A stretch of 64,000 nucleotides of DNA from Varanus komodoensis. Taxonomy: Eukaryota > Chordata > Lepidosauria > Squamata > Varanidae. Positions 41,677-54,618 of this stretch are shown here, piece after piece. The number at the start of each line of letters is the position of its first letter. The first letter of the stretch is position 1. The notes beneath the pieces were generated by a model. That model was not told the origin of the DNA, searched no databases, and worked only from the letters and a program-made list of their open reading frames with translations. The translations under genes were made by a program, and so were the position numbers. The DNA lies in assembly GCF_004798865.1 (NCBI RefSeq), contig NW_025336259.1:620001-684000 (forward strand). The letters run 5' to 3'.

Positions 41677-42214
41677 CCAGTGGATGCCTCAGCCTCCTCC
41701 GGGGTGGTGCACAAGTTTCACCTTCCGCAAACAGGTGAGGTTCGGCGGGGAGCCCAGGGCTACTCAGTGAGTTTCCTAGCCGGATGGTGGCTTGAACCCA
41801 GGGCCCTTCCACCTCCGGCCTGAGAAGACCCCCACAGAAAGAAAATACTGCTTGTGCAAGAAACGGGAGTCTTGGTTGTCGGACACATCGTGTGATACTT
41901 TGACTAGGCCGAAGCGATGCTCACTGGCCTTTGCCGGACGTTTTCTGGGTGGGAGCTGATGGCATGCTTCACTGCTCCAGCCACAGAGGATACAGAGGTC
42001 GCTTGCGACGTTGAAAATGGGCCCTTGCTGTGTGATGGGAAGGTTTTGGTTTCAGTGCCCCCTGAATCACTGGGGATAAGAAAGCAGTAGCAAGTAACCG
42101 CTGATCCACCATTTTCCCATTTCCATAAAACGCCAACTGTTCGCTCAGAGGCTCTGAGGTTCTGCCACATTTATGAGAGGTTTCCATGACCCTCTCTAAT
42201 CAGGTGGATTTGGA

Positions 42215-42350
42215 ACAAGTGTCCCCAGCTGGGTGCCCTCCATATTTTGTGGTCTTGAACTCCCATCAGCTTCAGGTAGCAGGGCCAACGGTCATGGAAG
42301 TTAATGTCCAAACATCTGCAGGGCATCAGCTTGAGGAAGGCTGATTTAGC
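42215..42350. repeat. Palindromic MITE-like repeat
   Basis: GCTGGGTGCCCTCCATATTT, GAACTCCCATCAGCTTCAGG, AAACATCTGCAGGGCATCAG, CTTGAGGAAGGCTGATTTAG. Ends resemble the family termini. Confidence 0.6.
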
Positions 42351-43584
42351 ATCTTAAGCATGGTCATTAAGTGCGGTCATTGGTGTGCCAGCTGAAAGGG
42401 ATGGATACTGTCCCAATTTTGCATATTCAAGATGCCTACATAAAGCAGGCAATTTATCAGCTAAACTAACAACCTTAAGCCATATGCAACGGGGGAACTC
42501 CAACCTTTAGGACATGCCTTGAATTGCGAGACGGTGGCAGCTTCCATTTCAGGCACTGCCCATTTATAAAATGGCTGGAATTATTCCCAGCAGGCAAAGC
42601 AGGGAGGTGAAAAGAACTCAATTTCCCAGGGGCCTAAGTCCACGGGAGGCACCGAAGCACTCGAATGAAGACGGCAGCCATTCCGTAATGAGCCAGTCTC
42701 CCAGTTAGAACTTTCGGAGAAGAAGCTTGAGAAATGAAATGAAAATAAAGAGGGGCAAGGAGCTTGGCGTGCCAAGGACCACGCTCAAGACCAGAGCCAA
42801 AAGCATTCCGAACGGCGGTGCTTATGGTGCTCCCAGGACTCTGTGCCGGGAAAAGCTCTCCTCTCGCCCAGGGCAGGGGATACCTGTCCGCTCGCTTCCT
42901 CCTCTGCCTTTCACCCAACACAAGCTCCTCTCCCTCTCGCACGGCCACAGCCCAGCCCTCTCTGAATAGACGGCTGCGCTATCGGGCTCTGGTGATGCAG
43001 CCTTGGCTCACCCCACCTTAGCACTGTTCCGCGCCTCCTCGGCTTCCTCCTCCGGAGCTCCCATGTGACTGTGACTCAGCCCCCCCCCCCCCCCTGCCAA
43101 AAGGGAGACTCATCTCCCCTTGGGGGGGGGTCGATCATCATCATCCCCCCCCCCAGGCACTGTGCCAGCTCGCTTTCTTTGCCGCAGCGTTAAGCACGCC
43201 CCGGGTTAACCCCAAGCTCTGCCGCCACGGATCCTGTGTCCCACTGAGCCACCGCCTCACCCACCCTTCCTTCTGTTCCCGCTCGTAGGAGAACAGTTTA
43301 CTGGCCGCTCCTTCAAGCGATGCCCACAAGGCCGGAGGGGCTGCAAAACGTTACGGACAGGCTCTCTTCTATTCCAGAGCTTTTCTGCAGTGGACTGAAG
43401 TAGGTTTTTCAAAGACGGAAGCCCTGCACAGGCCTGTATCTTAGTGCTCTCCAGTCCAGCAACGCCCTTTCCCGTGGCAGTACGTTTCATCCAGCAATCC
43501 CCTTCCACGGCCAGCTGAGGAGGGCCCTTCCTGCCGGCTCTGGCGATGCAATTCCGCCTCCCCACTCAACGGGGCTGCAGCAGA

Positions 43585-43730
43585 AACTGACCCAAACCCT
43601 CCAACTTGGTACCCACCACATCTGTTGGGTTAGAACTCCTCTCCTTCCCAGCAAAGACCAAACTAACTGGGGATGATGGAGTTGCAGCCCAGCACATCTG
43701 GAAGGTGTCAGGTTAGAAAAGCCCGTCAGG
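43585..43730. repeat. Palindromic MITE-like repeat
   Basis: CCACCACATCTGTTGGGTTA, GAACTCCTCTCC, then GGGGATGATGGAGTTGCAGC and CCAGCACATCTGGAAGGTGT form facing arms. Confidence 0.55.
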
Positions 43731-43889
43731 TTGGGTCACTGGATCTTATATACTGCTTTCTACCAAAAAAAGGTGCTCAGTGTAGGTTGCAACACAATTT
43801 TAAGCAGATGGGAAGAGCAAAGCGAAGAAGCAAAACCATGCAACAGGGCAATGAACAGGGTTAAAATGGCAGCGGATGCACAGACCCCT

Positions 43890-44560
43890 TTACAGGCCGG
43901 AGGCCTTCTTAAGGGAACTTTGCCTGCCCTTGGAGGGACCGCTGAGCGGGAGCAAACCTCGCGTACAGGGGTCGGGGTCCTGCAGCCGGAAGCAGCCACC
44001 AAGAAGGCCCTCTCCTGTGTCCCCAGCAAGGGCGCCTCTGAAGGGGGCGGTCTTAAGATCCAGGCAGGTCGTGGCGGAGAGGCCGGTCTGTCAGGCAGCC
44101 TGGTCTAGGGATGCACGAGGAATCTGCTTGGGGCTGGGAATCCACCAGGCTCAGCTCCCCAGGCCCCCGCCCGCGAAGCAGTGGCCCCGGGTCCACGTTG
44201 CCGGGGAGCGCTCCCAGCACACAGCCAAGGAAGTCGGTCGCCAGGAAGGGTGCCTGCCACACCTGCTCACAGCTCCCCTCCTCGCAGCCTGCGACCTCGG
44301 ATCCATGCGCGTCCACGGACTTCCTCGTGGCTCGACTCCCTTCGCAGGGCCAGGTTGAGCCCGAGAGAAAGTCCCCAGGTACCAGAGGGACGGATTCCGC
44401 AAAGGCTCGTCCCAAACCTAGCCTGGCCCAAAGCCCTCCAGGGCTTTATAGGCCATGACCAGCACCTTGCAACAGACCGGAAGCCACGGCGGTGGCTGCA
44501 GCCACGCCAACAGTTGCGCTGCCACTGTCTGGGCCAGCTGCAGTTTCTGAATGGGTTTCA
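43890..44560 (+). repeat. Dispersed LINE-like repeat, unclassified
   Basis: Contains GCAGCCACCAAGAAGGCCCT, CTCCTGTGTCCCCAGCAAGG, CTCCAGGGCTTTATAGGCCA and TGACCAGCACCTTGCAACAG, phrases typical of a reptile non-LTR-derived repeat; related to 23740-24030. Ends uncertain. Confidence 0.5.
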
Positions 44561-44894
44561 AAGGCAGAAGCGTGGGCGGGCATTACGGGTGCCCAACCGA
44601 CGTAACTCAGCCAGGTGTACGCAGCCGTGGCCAGAGGCGGGTCCCGCACTGTGCAAAACGCTCGCTTTCTGACCGTAACGCACAAAATGCTCAGAATTGG
44701 AAATGATAAGGGGGCTGCACCGCTTGCCCACACCAGGGAGATCCACCAGGAAAGCCCCGGCCAGCCAAAACGGGAACGCGGGCAGCCCGACTCTGCTGAG
44801 ACCACAAAAATCCATCTGATTTAGGAGGAGGCAGGAAGGCACACGGAGATGCTAAAGCGATGCGGAGAACGGAGAATGTGTTGGCCTACAAGCT

Positions 44895-44965
44895 GCATTA
44901 TACTTGCCGGCCAGCTGGGGATGATGAGGCTTGAAGTCCTCCACACTCGCAGGACACCAGGTGAG
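44895..44965. repeat. Palindromic MITE-like repeat fragment
   Basis: GGCCAGCTGGGGATGATGAG, GCTTGAAGTCC, CGCAGGACACCAGGTGAGAA: one arm of the family. Confidence 0.45.
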
Positions 44966-45739
44966 AAGGTTTGCTTCGCTAATGCAGAGTTTAGATTGTA
45001 CCCCCACCTTTTCACCTAAAATGCAAAATGGTCGGCGGCCCCTATCTAATATGATGGGGCAGGGCACCATGCGCAACAGTCTGGGTTTTCTAGGGTGTCT
45101 TTGCGCCTGCATCTCCCTAAAAAAGGCCTCTGTAGGCTTGAAGGATTCCCCCAAGAAGTACAATCAGCTCTTCTTCAGTGTAAATGGCCCCATAAAATGT
45201 GAACTTGGGGCAGGAAATTCAGACCACTGGGATCCAGAGCTGAATTTGACCCAAGGAAGGCTTGCTAAGTACGACCAGTGCTTCATCCTTCTGCATCCTG
45301 GCTCCCTCCAGTCGTGCTGACTACAACTCCCATCACCCCCAGGCACACCGATTGCAATCCCAGACATCAGAATGGGGAAGTCTCCTCCGAGGGCAGCATA
45401 TGAGCCGGTAGGAGCAAATTGCCTCTGGAGGTCTTCGGTTTGTTTCAGCGTATACAAATGGAAATGATTTGCATATGAAATGAAAATGAAATTAAAAAGG
45501 AAAAGGAAAAGAAAGCTGCAATTTTCTGCTTCTTTGGTTGGTCCTGATAAAGGTCCTGCCTGCCTGCAGATCTGGAAATTCTTCTCTTGGGTCAGGATCT
45601 TACATTAGAAGGAAGACGAGCTTCCACTGCCTAAAGACGGGTCTTTTCTCTTTGAAGGTCGCTTCCTTCTGACCACTAGGTGATACTCCCCCATTTCCAA
45701 CAATGTGATTCTATGAGTACAGGTGCTAGTGAGCTCAGG

Positions 45740-46110
45740 ATGGGATTACTGCCCCCCCACCACCCCTTGAGATCAGCAGCAGAGGCCCTCCTCCGGGAGA
45801 GATATCAGGAAGCAAAGTACCCGGAGGAGGGCCTTCTCTGTGGTGGCGCCCCATCTGTGGAATGCGCTCCCCAGAGAGGTCCGCCTGGTGCCGTTGTTAC
45901 TTATTTTTCTGCGCCAGGACAAGACCTTTTTATTCAAACAGTATTTTAATAATGTTTAATATTTATAGATTTTAATTGTGCAGTCAGTCAGTGTGTTTCT
46001 GCGTTTTAATTGTAATTGTTATTATTTTGTATTTATTTATTTCTGTGAGCCGTCCCAAGGCTATGTAGCAAGGGGATGGCATATAAAAACTTTAAATAAA
46101 TAAATAAATA
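45740..46110 (+). mobile_element. L2-like LINE 3' end
   Basis: GCCTTCTCTGTGGTGGCGCC, CCATCTGTGGAATGCGCTCC (coding form HLWNALPREV), AAGACCTTTTTATTC, GAGCCGTCCCAAGGCTATG, ending AACTTTAAATAAATAAATAA. The best-preserved L2-like end in the window. Confidence 0.85.
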
Positions 46111-46499
46111 CTGCAATGCCCTGTATGTGGGGCTGCCCTCCAGGCTGGCCTGGAAGCTGGAATTAGAGCAGAACACAGCTACCCCTTTCCGCATGCAACT
46201 CCTTCACTGCAGAGGATGCCCATTTGCTACCAGGTCCGGTTCAAAGATTTAAACAACTTGGAGTCAGAAACCCGAGAAAGCCCCTTCTTTTTTACCAGCC
46301 TGACCACTGAGTGAGGTCATCAGATGGCATGTCCCTGGAGGCGGTTCCCGTGGCCCCATAGCCCAACCCACGTCTACCCAGAGCAGATCCTGTGCTGCGG
46401 TGGCCCCCATTCTGCGCAGCTCCCTGTCACACTGTGCTGCTTTCAGGGCCTTGTGAACATTTCAGGAAGCCGTTCCAAGCTCACCAGCCACCGTTTTAG

Positions 46500-46620
46500 C
46501 GAATCTGTTTTTAATATTGTGGTGTCCTCTTTCTTTCTGTTTCCTCTTGTATTGCTCAGCACTGTGGAATCCCCACCCCATAATCTGGACTGATATATAA
46601 ATCTTGCAAATAAATCAGCA
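46500..46620 (+). mobile_element. Possible LINE tail
   Basis: TCTGTTTTTAATATTGTGG, TGATATATAAATCTTGC and AAATAAATCAG resemble the last bases of L2-like copies, but the match is short. Confidence 0.35.
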
Positions 46621-48481
46621 AGCCCTGAATCCTAAAATTACAGCAAGTCTAGACATGCAAGAGAGCCTCTGCCATTTTTACGCAGATCCGTGTCTTCTTT
46701 TTATGGCCGCGGATGTGGACGTGGCTGGCCGGGGGATCTTCTTTTGTGCAAATGTGCAATAACAAAGAAATGGATTCTGCACAAGCCGCTGCCTAATGAA
46801 AGCAGCTGACAAAGGAAGAGGGAATTTTCCTGAACTTTGAAGACGGGAGCTACTCAAAAATAAACAGCAGGAAGATAACCAAGGAAGAGGAAGATAACCA
46901 AGATCCAGCGCAGGTGTTAAGGATTCCCACTTGGCCCCCCAGTGACTTCAAACAGGCACAGGATGTGGGAAGAGGGGGGAGAGAGAAGATGCCAAGCAAA
47001 TTAAGGGTTAGTTCACGAGCTGCTCCAGGTTCACTGCTAATTTGCAAAAAGCACCTGCGCCTAATTATACAACCTGGACAGGATGTCCCAGTTCACATGC
47101 AGTCCTAACCTGTGGTTTGTTACATTTCTCAGGGTTTGTCTGGCAGATGGTGGATGGTTTTCTCAGTCCCTGGGTTGTTCCCAGCCTCTTTCACCTGTTC
47201 CCTCCATATATCCCAAATGTCTTTCCTGGATCACCATATCTGGAAAGAACACCTTGAGGCTCTCTTTAATTAGACATGATTCCAGTTGCCCAAAAGAACA
47301 TGGGTTAATTTGGAGGAGGGAGTGGAGAGTGTCCGTTGCAATGGGAGGGCATTCTATTTAAAATGCGAACTATTGCGTCTTAACTAATGAGTCCAATTTC
47401 AGTATTGTATGCAAACACACCCCTAAGCGACTGGCTGGCAAATAAGGCAAGCTTTGGGTTCAACATGCCTGCTTGGCTTTCTCCGGAGTGGGCATTTGGG
47501 GAGGGCGTGGAACTAACGAAACAGACCAGGTCTGATGCATGTCAGGCCAGCCCTTAATTTGAGGCAGCAAAGCTTTCCAGAAAACCTGCACAGCTGCCAG
47601 AGGCGGTTCGGGTGCGGAGACACCCGCCAGCACAGCTGGGCACATCTGCAGCCCCCGAAGGAGAGCGCTGGTCCACGCCATTCTCCTTCGGGGGGCTGCC
47701 CCACAAGGGGAGAAAGGGGCAGGGCAACACACCCGCTCTGAGGTCTTGTCGCCGCTGGCTTTAGGCTACGAGGACTGCAGGGAGCCCTAGATAGCAAAGG
47801 GGGCACGGCCGTCAGCTTCAGGGCAGAGGAAGGCGCTGGAATTAATCGCCGTGTTTACACACCGATTCACCCCACGATGCTCATTCCTGATCCACGCGGA
47901 GTTTCAGGCGCTGGCCTGCATTTCACGGCCGTGGCACGACGGCATTCGTAAGCCCCCCCAGTGCACACCTTCCTGGGTAGCAGCTGCACCAGAGATGGAA
48001 ATTTACTTGGGCTGCTGCAGCATCCCAGAGCCTCAAGCCTGGCATTTTGCCAAGGCACTGTGTTTTTCGCTCTCTGTGTCCTCATTGTTTTCCCCGACAG
48101 AGATTTCTTTTGTTTCGCGGCGGGGAGCCCCCGTTTTCCTCCTCTGAAGCCCCTTTGTTGCAACAATAGAGAAGCGGCCGGAGCAAACAGGGAGTGGGCG
48201 ACGCAGCCGAAAGGGGCACGGAAGGGGCACGGCAGGCTGGGGGAGACGTGAGTCACGTGGCAACAGCCAGAAGTAGGCCAAGCCCCACTTTTTATGCAAG
48301 CAAAAAGCAGGGAGGCTCCAATGCACAATGCGCGGCCCAGGACCGAAGCTGCTCCCCTGCGGCTCATGAATCGCTCACCCAGTTCTCTCTGCTCCATCCT
48401 GCGGGCAGGAATCGATTTGATGGATACACGACAGCAAAAACCCTGTCAAAGCCTTGAAGCAGATAAACAACAAATCCTCCC

Positions 48482-48580
48482 CCATGCTGCAGTGCTCCAG
48501 ATGTGTGGGACTACAACTCCCAGAATCCCCAGCCTGCTCAGGAATGCTGGGATTTGAAGTCTAAAACATCTGGCGAACGT
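48482..48580. repeat. Palindromic MITE-like repeat
   Basis: GTGCTCCAGATGTGTGGGAC, TACAACTCCCAGAATCCCC and, facing, GGATTTGAAGTCTAAAACAT, CTGGCGAACGTCAGG. A second partial copy lies at 48660-48700. Confidence 0.65.
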
Positions 48581-49194
48581 CAGGATGGCGTATTGTTTAT
48601 CCTCTTTTCCATTCCCCTCTCCATAGAGCCTGTGCCCCAAGATATTGTTAGGGCTCTGATAAAAGATGATGGGAATTGAAATACAACACCTGGAGCATTC
48701 CAAATACATCCTTCCCCGCCTCTCTTCCCATATAGCTGGCCACCTTAGCTCTCCTAGCCCTAGATTCTTCAGAGACTTCACAGCACTTTCAAGCGTTTAA
48801 GAAACTCAGAGCAAGTCGATATTGAGAGACGCGAGTCAGTGGGCAGCTCCGGAAATAACTGCTCTTTCCACTCGTTTCGGAGCGAGGGGGCGGCCAGGGA
48901 GGCATGTGACGTGGCGGAGGTACCGAAGGCAAGGCACAGGTGCTGTCCTGCCCCATTTGGACACGCGCTATTTGCATCGGCTGTGCCCGGCCATGTTCTC
49001 CGGCACTTCTTCCGCGCGACTTCAAGCATCGTTCCGCAAGGCACGGCTGAGAGGAGGTGAGGCATCTGGCCACGGACCGGCCTTCCGCAGGGGCAGGCGG
49101 GGACACGTCCCCGTTCAGGAACGGAAGAAGCCGCATCCGGCCCCAGAGCCTCTCCAGCAAATGCCTCTAGGACGCCTTGGGCCAGCCGCATCTG

Positions 49195-49239
49195 CTCGTA
49201 GCCTTCCCCACAAGGCTGTTGTGAGGATGAAATGCAGAG
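49195..49239 (+). mobile_element. SINE tail fragment
   Basis: CCCCACAAGGCTGTTGTGAG GATGAAATG fits the 3' part of the tRNA-derived SINE. Directly abuts the CR1 array. Confidence 0.5.
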
Positions 49240-49737
49240 GAAACAGAGAAACAGGGCGAGTCAGGAGGGGCCTCTTGGTCCACCTAGTCTGACCCCGGCT
49301 CCAGCCGGCTCTGCTCACGACATAGAAACATAGAAAACAGAGCGAGTCAGGAGGAGCCTCCCAAGCCATCTAGTCTGACCCCAGCTCCAGCCGGCTCCGC
49401 TCACGACATAGAAACATAGAAAACAGAGCGAGTCCGAAGGGGCCTCCCGGGCCATCTAGTCTGACCCCCCGGCTCTGGCCAGCTCCGCTCACGACATGCC
49501 CACCATGTGGAAGTCCAATCTATCTTTGAGCACCCTCACCGGTGGGGCCTCAACCATCTCCCGTGGAAGCCCATTCCACACCCTCGGGGTCCTGACGGTC
49601 AGGAAGTGCTTCCTGGCATCCAAACGAAACCTTGGCTCCCTGAGCTTGGCTCCGTTGGAGCGTGTTCACCATGTGCTCGTCCAGCCTGTCCTTGAACACC
49701 CGCACCAAGGGGGCCTCAACCGCTCCCCGTGGAAGGA
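49240..49737 (-). mobile_element. CR1 LINE 3' end with triplicated tail
   Basis: Reverse CR1. The terminal segment (GAAACATAGAAAACAGAGCG to GCTCACGACAT) occurs three times in tandem: 49240-49324, 49325-49410 and 49411-49498. The adjoining part (CACCATGTGGAAGTCCAATC, GGTCCTGACGGTCAGGAAGT) follows once, then a second related CACCATGTG...CCCCGTGGAAGG segment at 49668-49737. It probably arose by unequal recombination or repeated insertion. Confidence 0.88.
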
Positions 49738-49796
49738 AAGAACCCATCCATGCCACGGTGCATTTCTTGGAAGAAGGCAAGAATTGGCAAGAGAGC

Positions 49797-50030
49797 CAGT
49801 GTGGTGTCGTGGTGAAGAGCTGGGACGGGGGCTCAGGCGACCCGAGTTCGAGTCCCCGCTCGACCAGGGAGCCCACTGGGTGACTTTGGGCCAGCCAAAC
49901 TCTCAGCCCAACCTGCCTCACAGGGTTGCTCTTGTTGGGATAAGAGCATGAGCAGAGAGAGGAGGAGATGCAAGCCACTTTGAGTTCTTTGAAAGGAAAA
50001 AAGGCGGATATAACTATAACAAATAAATAA
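49797..50030 (+). mobile_element. Full-length tRNA-derived SINE
   Basis: CAGTGTGGTGTCGTGGTGAA (A box), GAGTTCGAGTCCCCGCTCG (B box), GAGCCCACTGGGTGACTTTG, CCTGCCTCACAGGGTTGCTC, ATGCAAGCCACTTTGAGTTC, tail ATAACAAATAAATAAATG. Well preserved. Confidence 0.9.
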
Positions 50031-50349
50031 ATGCCCCTCCTCAGCCTGACCACAAAAGGGACGTGCACCTTGGTGAGAAGTCCCCAGTGGCCTCAAAGCC
50101 CCGAATGGGGAGGCTCTGGCTGGCGAGCCGCTTGGCACTTTCTCAAAGGGCAGATGCCCCGAGGACGAGTCGTGGGCTGTGCCCCTTTCAGCCTCATTTC
50201 CTCCTGCCCCCATTCCACCGTCTCCACTGCAGGCCTCCGAAGCAGCCGTCACACACCACGGGCACCCGCCGTGCGTGAGACGCTCCAGGTGCATCGCGCC
50301 ACAACCCCCACCAGCCCCAGGCAGCAAGGGAGGGGGCGAGGATGAAGCC

Positions 50350-50885
50350 TCGTGGAGAAGGGCAACGAAGACAGTCCGGGGGCTGGAGAAGCTGCAACCG
50401 TGGAGAAGGTTTGAAAGGCGAGGGAGGGGAGACACAATGGAGGGGGTTGAAATATTGCCTGGGGTGGAGACAATGGAGAGGGAGACATTTTTCTTCCTCT
50501 CCCATAACATTTGAACCCGGGTCATTCCATGAAGCTGGTGGCGGGGAGGTCCTTTGTCACACGGCATAGAGTTAAACTGGAATTTGCTGCCATGGGAAGC
50601 GGTGATGGCCACTAATCTGTGCAGCTTTAAAAGGGGGTTGGACAGATTCACACAGAGGAGGTCACCAGTGGCTACCAGTCCTGCTGGCCACGGGCTCCCT
50701 CCTTCCCCAGAGGCACCATGCCTGCGTGCCCCCATTGCTGAGGAGCTGGGCAGGCAGAGGTCCTGCACCCATCCTGCTGGAGGGGTCCTGGGCAGCTGTT
50801 TTGCCAATGTATATGGAGTGCTGGGCTGGATGGACCTCGGGTCTGATCCAGCAGGACTCTTCTTGAGTTCATATCCTGTTACTTT
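50350..50885 (+). mobile_element. LINE 3' region (CR1/L3-like)
   Basis: TTCCATGAAGCTGGTGGCGG, GGAATTTGCTGCCATGGGAA, GGTTGGACAGATTCACACAG, TGCTGGGCTGGATGGACCTC, GGTCTGATCCAGCAGGACTC, ending TCTTGAGTTC. The last phrase is the usual terminus of this family, so the 3' end is complete. Confidence 0.8.
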
Positions 50886-53284
50886 CAAGGCACATCTGGA
50901 ACCGCATCATGATTGCACTGCCTAACGTTAGACTAACACGAAGCCTTTACCTGGACTGGGAGCAAGGGAAGCACCTTCACATGGGGAAAATATTTGGCCT
51001 CCCCTTTTTCGGTTCCTACGGGGTTGGGGGAATCAGTCCAGCGAACCACGCAAGGACGGAGGCCCCAGAATGAAGGCAGAGGTTGTGGCTTAGCTGTGGT
51101 GTCTCAGAGTACCTTCTTCTGGTCTGGCGGCAGGAGACAGACCTGAGCTCAGAGAGAGGAACACATCCACCTTTCTTAGTCTATTCATTATCCCATGTTT
51201 CCTCTAAAGGAAACGAGACACACATGACCCCCCAAACAACAGGAAATTGCAGGGGGCGTCCTTGCAAAATAACAGGCAAATATGCCATAATTTGGCTGGA
51301 TCACAAGTCTTGACCGTTCCAATTACAGAGTGTTTGAATTTTTCTCAGACACGGAAATTGAAAGGATCAAAGGAGGGGCTGGTGAGGAGAGGAAAAGCAC
51401 CTGGAATGCACGCATCCCTGGGAGAAGACGACAAAAACAGACGGGAATCTAGACTCCTGCGGAGCTGGCTACCCCAGGCTGGCTTGGGCCAAGCGGCCCA
51501 ATTCTACCTCGGCTCACTGAAATAAACAGGCAATGCCTGGAGGGAAAGAGGACAGATTTTTAAAATGATGCATGGGATGGGGCGGGAGAGTCCTTCCTTC
51601 TCAGCAGTCCTACCAGAGCTTGGAATTACCCAAGGACAATTGCCAAGAGACCTGGGAGAGTCGAAGGAGATTTCTAAGCAGCCCAGCTGGTGGTGGTCAT
51701 TAAAAGGATGGAAGAACTTTTGGTCTGAAAAGGTGGGGAAAAGGCTGGAAGGTCCTCCAGAGCTGTTCGGCCATGACGAATTTTAAGTCCTCCATCATCA
51801 GGGCTTGATGGACTGTAGGTGATTAAACACCAGGGCCCTGATCCACCTCCCCAGGGCCCGAATCTAGCCCCAGCCCCTCTGCTAGGCCTCACCCTCCCCT
51901 TCCCAATCATTTGGTAATTCTGGGCTGCCCTCCATGCTCAAATTGCAAAGATGGCCAAATGCCTCTTAAGGCTTGGTCACTGGCAGCAAAAGTAAAAACA
52001 CATTTTTTTTGGTAATCCTCCCCCTTTGTCTTTAGTCCCCCCCCCACCAGAACATCTTTCTCCTCTTCTGAAAAGAATATTCTCCAACCTGAAATAGCTC
52101 CTGACCTCCAGACGCAGTTGTGAAATTCCTGGATTAAGGAAGGTTCAGGCTGCCAAATTTATGCAAAACCATTTCTGTTCTTTGCAGCCTGTACCAGCTT
52201 GCCCTTGAGGGCAAAGTTTAGCAGCCCTTTGGGTAGAGTCTTACTGCCTAAAACCTCTGGCTCTGGGCAGGATGATTTCTCTACAATGCCCAAGGGGTAA
52301 CTTGAGAGAAAGGAATTCTGCACCAGATCGTGTGAATCAGAACCTTGCCTGAGAAATCGGTGGTGGTGAACTGCGCGTTACTGGAGCAGGGCAAGGCTTG
52401 GAGGTAGCGGCAGACAGAGATTCTGCTGCTGCATTGCAGAGAAACCAAGCAGTGATGCTTCATCCGCTGCGAGGTTGCAACCCAGAAAGGATTTTCTGCT
52501 GGAAGCTCATTCTGCCAGACTGGCGCTCGCTCTTGGAAAGGGACAGACTGGGGTTCCGGAGCACTTTATTTCCCTGTGGGGCCTTTAGGGACAAGCCAGT
52601 GCACGAAAAGGTCCCACGAGACTTTTTTCTGTGTAAACGTGAATAGAACTGCACATGCAGATACATTTAAAGCACACGAACCATGTCCATGTAAGCATTT
52701 CTACTTTCCTAAATGACGAAGTCCCTGCATGAAGGTCCAGGAAAGGACACCTGCTGTCCAGCGCAGAAGGCACGGGCTGTTCCAAGGAAGCCCCTGCAGG
52801 CTGGCAGCGCCTGCCCTGGGCACCCTCCAACGCGAGGGAAATGCTTAGAGCAGCCCTTCCCATCCCAATGCCCCGCAACCCTCACCATGCCCAGCCACAA
52901 CACATCTGGAGCGCGCCAGGCTGTTCCAGAAGCCCAGCAGCCAACCTTTCGGGTGGCTCATGGCCTGCCCACATCTGGAAGCCGTAGAAGAAATGTGCCC
53001 CCCTCAGTCATCGCCCCATTTCTGACGCCTGCTCTTCCCTCCTCTCCATCTCTGACTTCCCTCCCTACCGACTTCTGGCCCATCTCGCACTCCATTCCCA
53101 CCCAGGTGGGCTGAATCTTTTCAAACTGCTGGAATGGAGTCAGTATGACAGTGCTCCTCCAGACCGATACATAAATAGCCCATGCACACAGAAAGCTAGC
53201 ATCAAACAGAAGTGGCCTTTGCCCTGACATGCTAGTTTTCTATGTGCAGGGCTTGGTTGCTGTTGTATAATATGGAAGCACACA

Positions 53285-53350
53285 CAGCCAACATGGCTGT
53301 GGATGATGGGAACTTTAGCCTAAGATGTCTGGGGAGTGTCATATTCTGGC
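53285..53350. repeat. Palindromic MITE-like repeat fragment
   Basis: CAGCCAACATGGCTGTGGAT, GATGGGAACTTTAGCC, TGTCTGGGGAGTGTC: half of the family consensus. Confidence 0.4.
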
Positions 53351-54339
53351 AGAGGCTGCTGTGGGGTATTCTAGTTATTCTCTTTTTTCTTTTCTGGCAA
53401 GTTGTTCACAGAAAAAGTTCTTCCCCTAATCCCCTCATACCTTCTTCCATTTTCCCCTTACTATTAAATGCTACTTTTTCTGACTGATTTCAAAAGTGAT
53501 CCACAAACTGGAACACAGGTCTTCCCTTTTCGGCAAATTGGTGAGTCAACGTAATTGGCACTTTTTTTTAACATGATGGCAGACTTCAGTGCATAATTTG
53601 GATTGTCGCGGGAGGTAGCAGTCCTGGCCAGAGTTTTCAAAAAATTCAGCTTCGGGTTTCCGGGAAGAGCGTCTCCGCGTGCCCTGTAATTTCTGAACTT
53701 GCAGGCCGAAGCAATTCCTTCGGAAACCACGACACAGACACTTTCCCAACCAACATCCCTTCGCACACAGCCTGTCATTTAAAAACGGTTTTGCAGCCCT
53801 GACTCAACAGAGGCCTGCCCGACTGTCGGGCTGCAGTGAACAAATGAACTGGTGTTACCTGCCGTCGCCGCAGGCCCCTTATTTCGAAGGACAGCCTTCG
53901 AAGTGCTTGTTTTCTCTCCTTGGAGCACCCGGCCCGCACGCTTGGTCAGGCTAACCCTTTCCCCTTCAGCTGTAAGACTGGCCTCCGGTTTTTTTAAGCC
54001 CCACCTTAATTCGACACGGCTCATTTCCAGGTTAACATGGTTATTGCTTTTGCAAAAGATTCCCACCCACCATTCGAAAAGGCTGACATGTGGGATGTAC
54101 AAACTTTGATAAATTCTCCTGGACTGTGTTTTGTGGGTTGTCAGGTCCCTTTAATTCCATCCTCCACCCATGGATGGAATAGAATTTTGCACAAATGAGC
54201 TCACCTGAAAATTTGCACTTCCAAAAATACACCAACCCCCCCCCTCCAGAATAGGCATTTTCACGCTTTAGTCTATGGACAGGAATGTGCATTTTGGTGG
54301 GGTTTAAATTTCTTTTTCTACAACCGATATTGCATTAAA

Positions 54340-54465
54340 ACAGTTTTCCTCAACCGTGTGCCTTCCAGACACGTTTGGACTGCAACACCCAGAATTCCCA
54401 GTCCAGAGCCCTGCTGGATGGGAATCCTGGGAGTTGTGGCCAAATGCCTCTCAAGGCCAGCAGGA
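54340..54465. repeat. Palindromic MITE-like repeat
   Basis: TTTTCCTCAACCGTGTGCCT, TCCAGACACGTTTGGACTGC, AACACCCAGAATTCCC, then GGGAATCCTGGGAGTTGTGG. Nearly complete, with facing arms. Confidence 0.65.
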
Positions 54466-54567
54466 TGGGGGAGCCTGCATTACATGATGGAAAGTTTTTT
54501 AAAAAGGTCACACATGCAAGGCATCCATGTCACTTAGGAAAGCTGCTCTCCTGGGAAATCCGTGGTT

Positions 54568-54618
54568 TGGATTCATAGAAATACGTGGATTCATAGAAAT
54601 AGTTTTGGATTCATAAAC
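54568..54618. repeat. Short tandem repeat GGATTCATAGAAATA
   Basis: Two and a half units of about 20 bp (GGATTCATAGAAATACGT, GGATTCATAGAAATAGTTTT, GGATTCATAAAC). The ATTCATAGAAA phrase resembles CR1 tips but no CR1 body adjoins. Confidence 0.75.
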
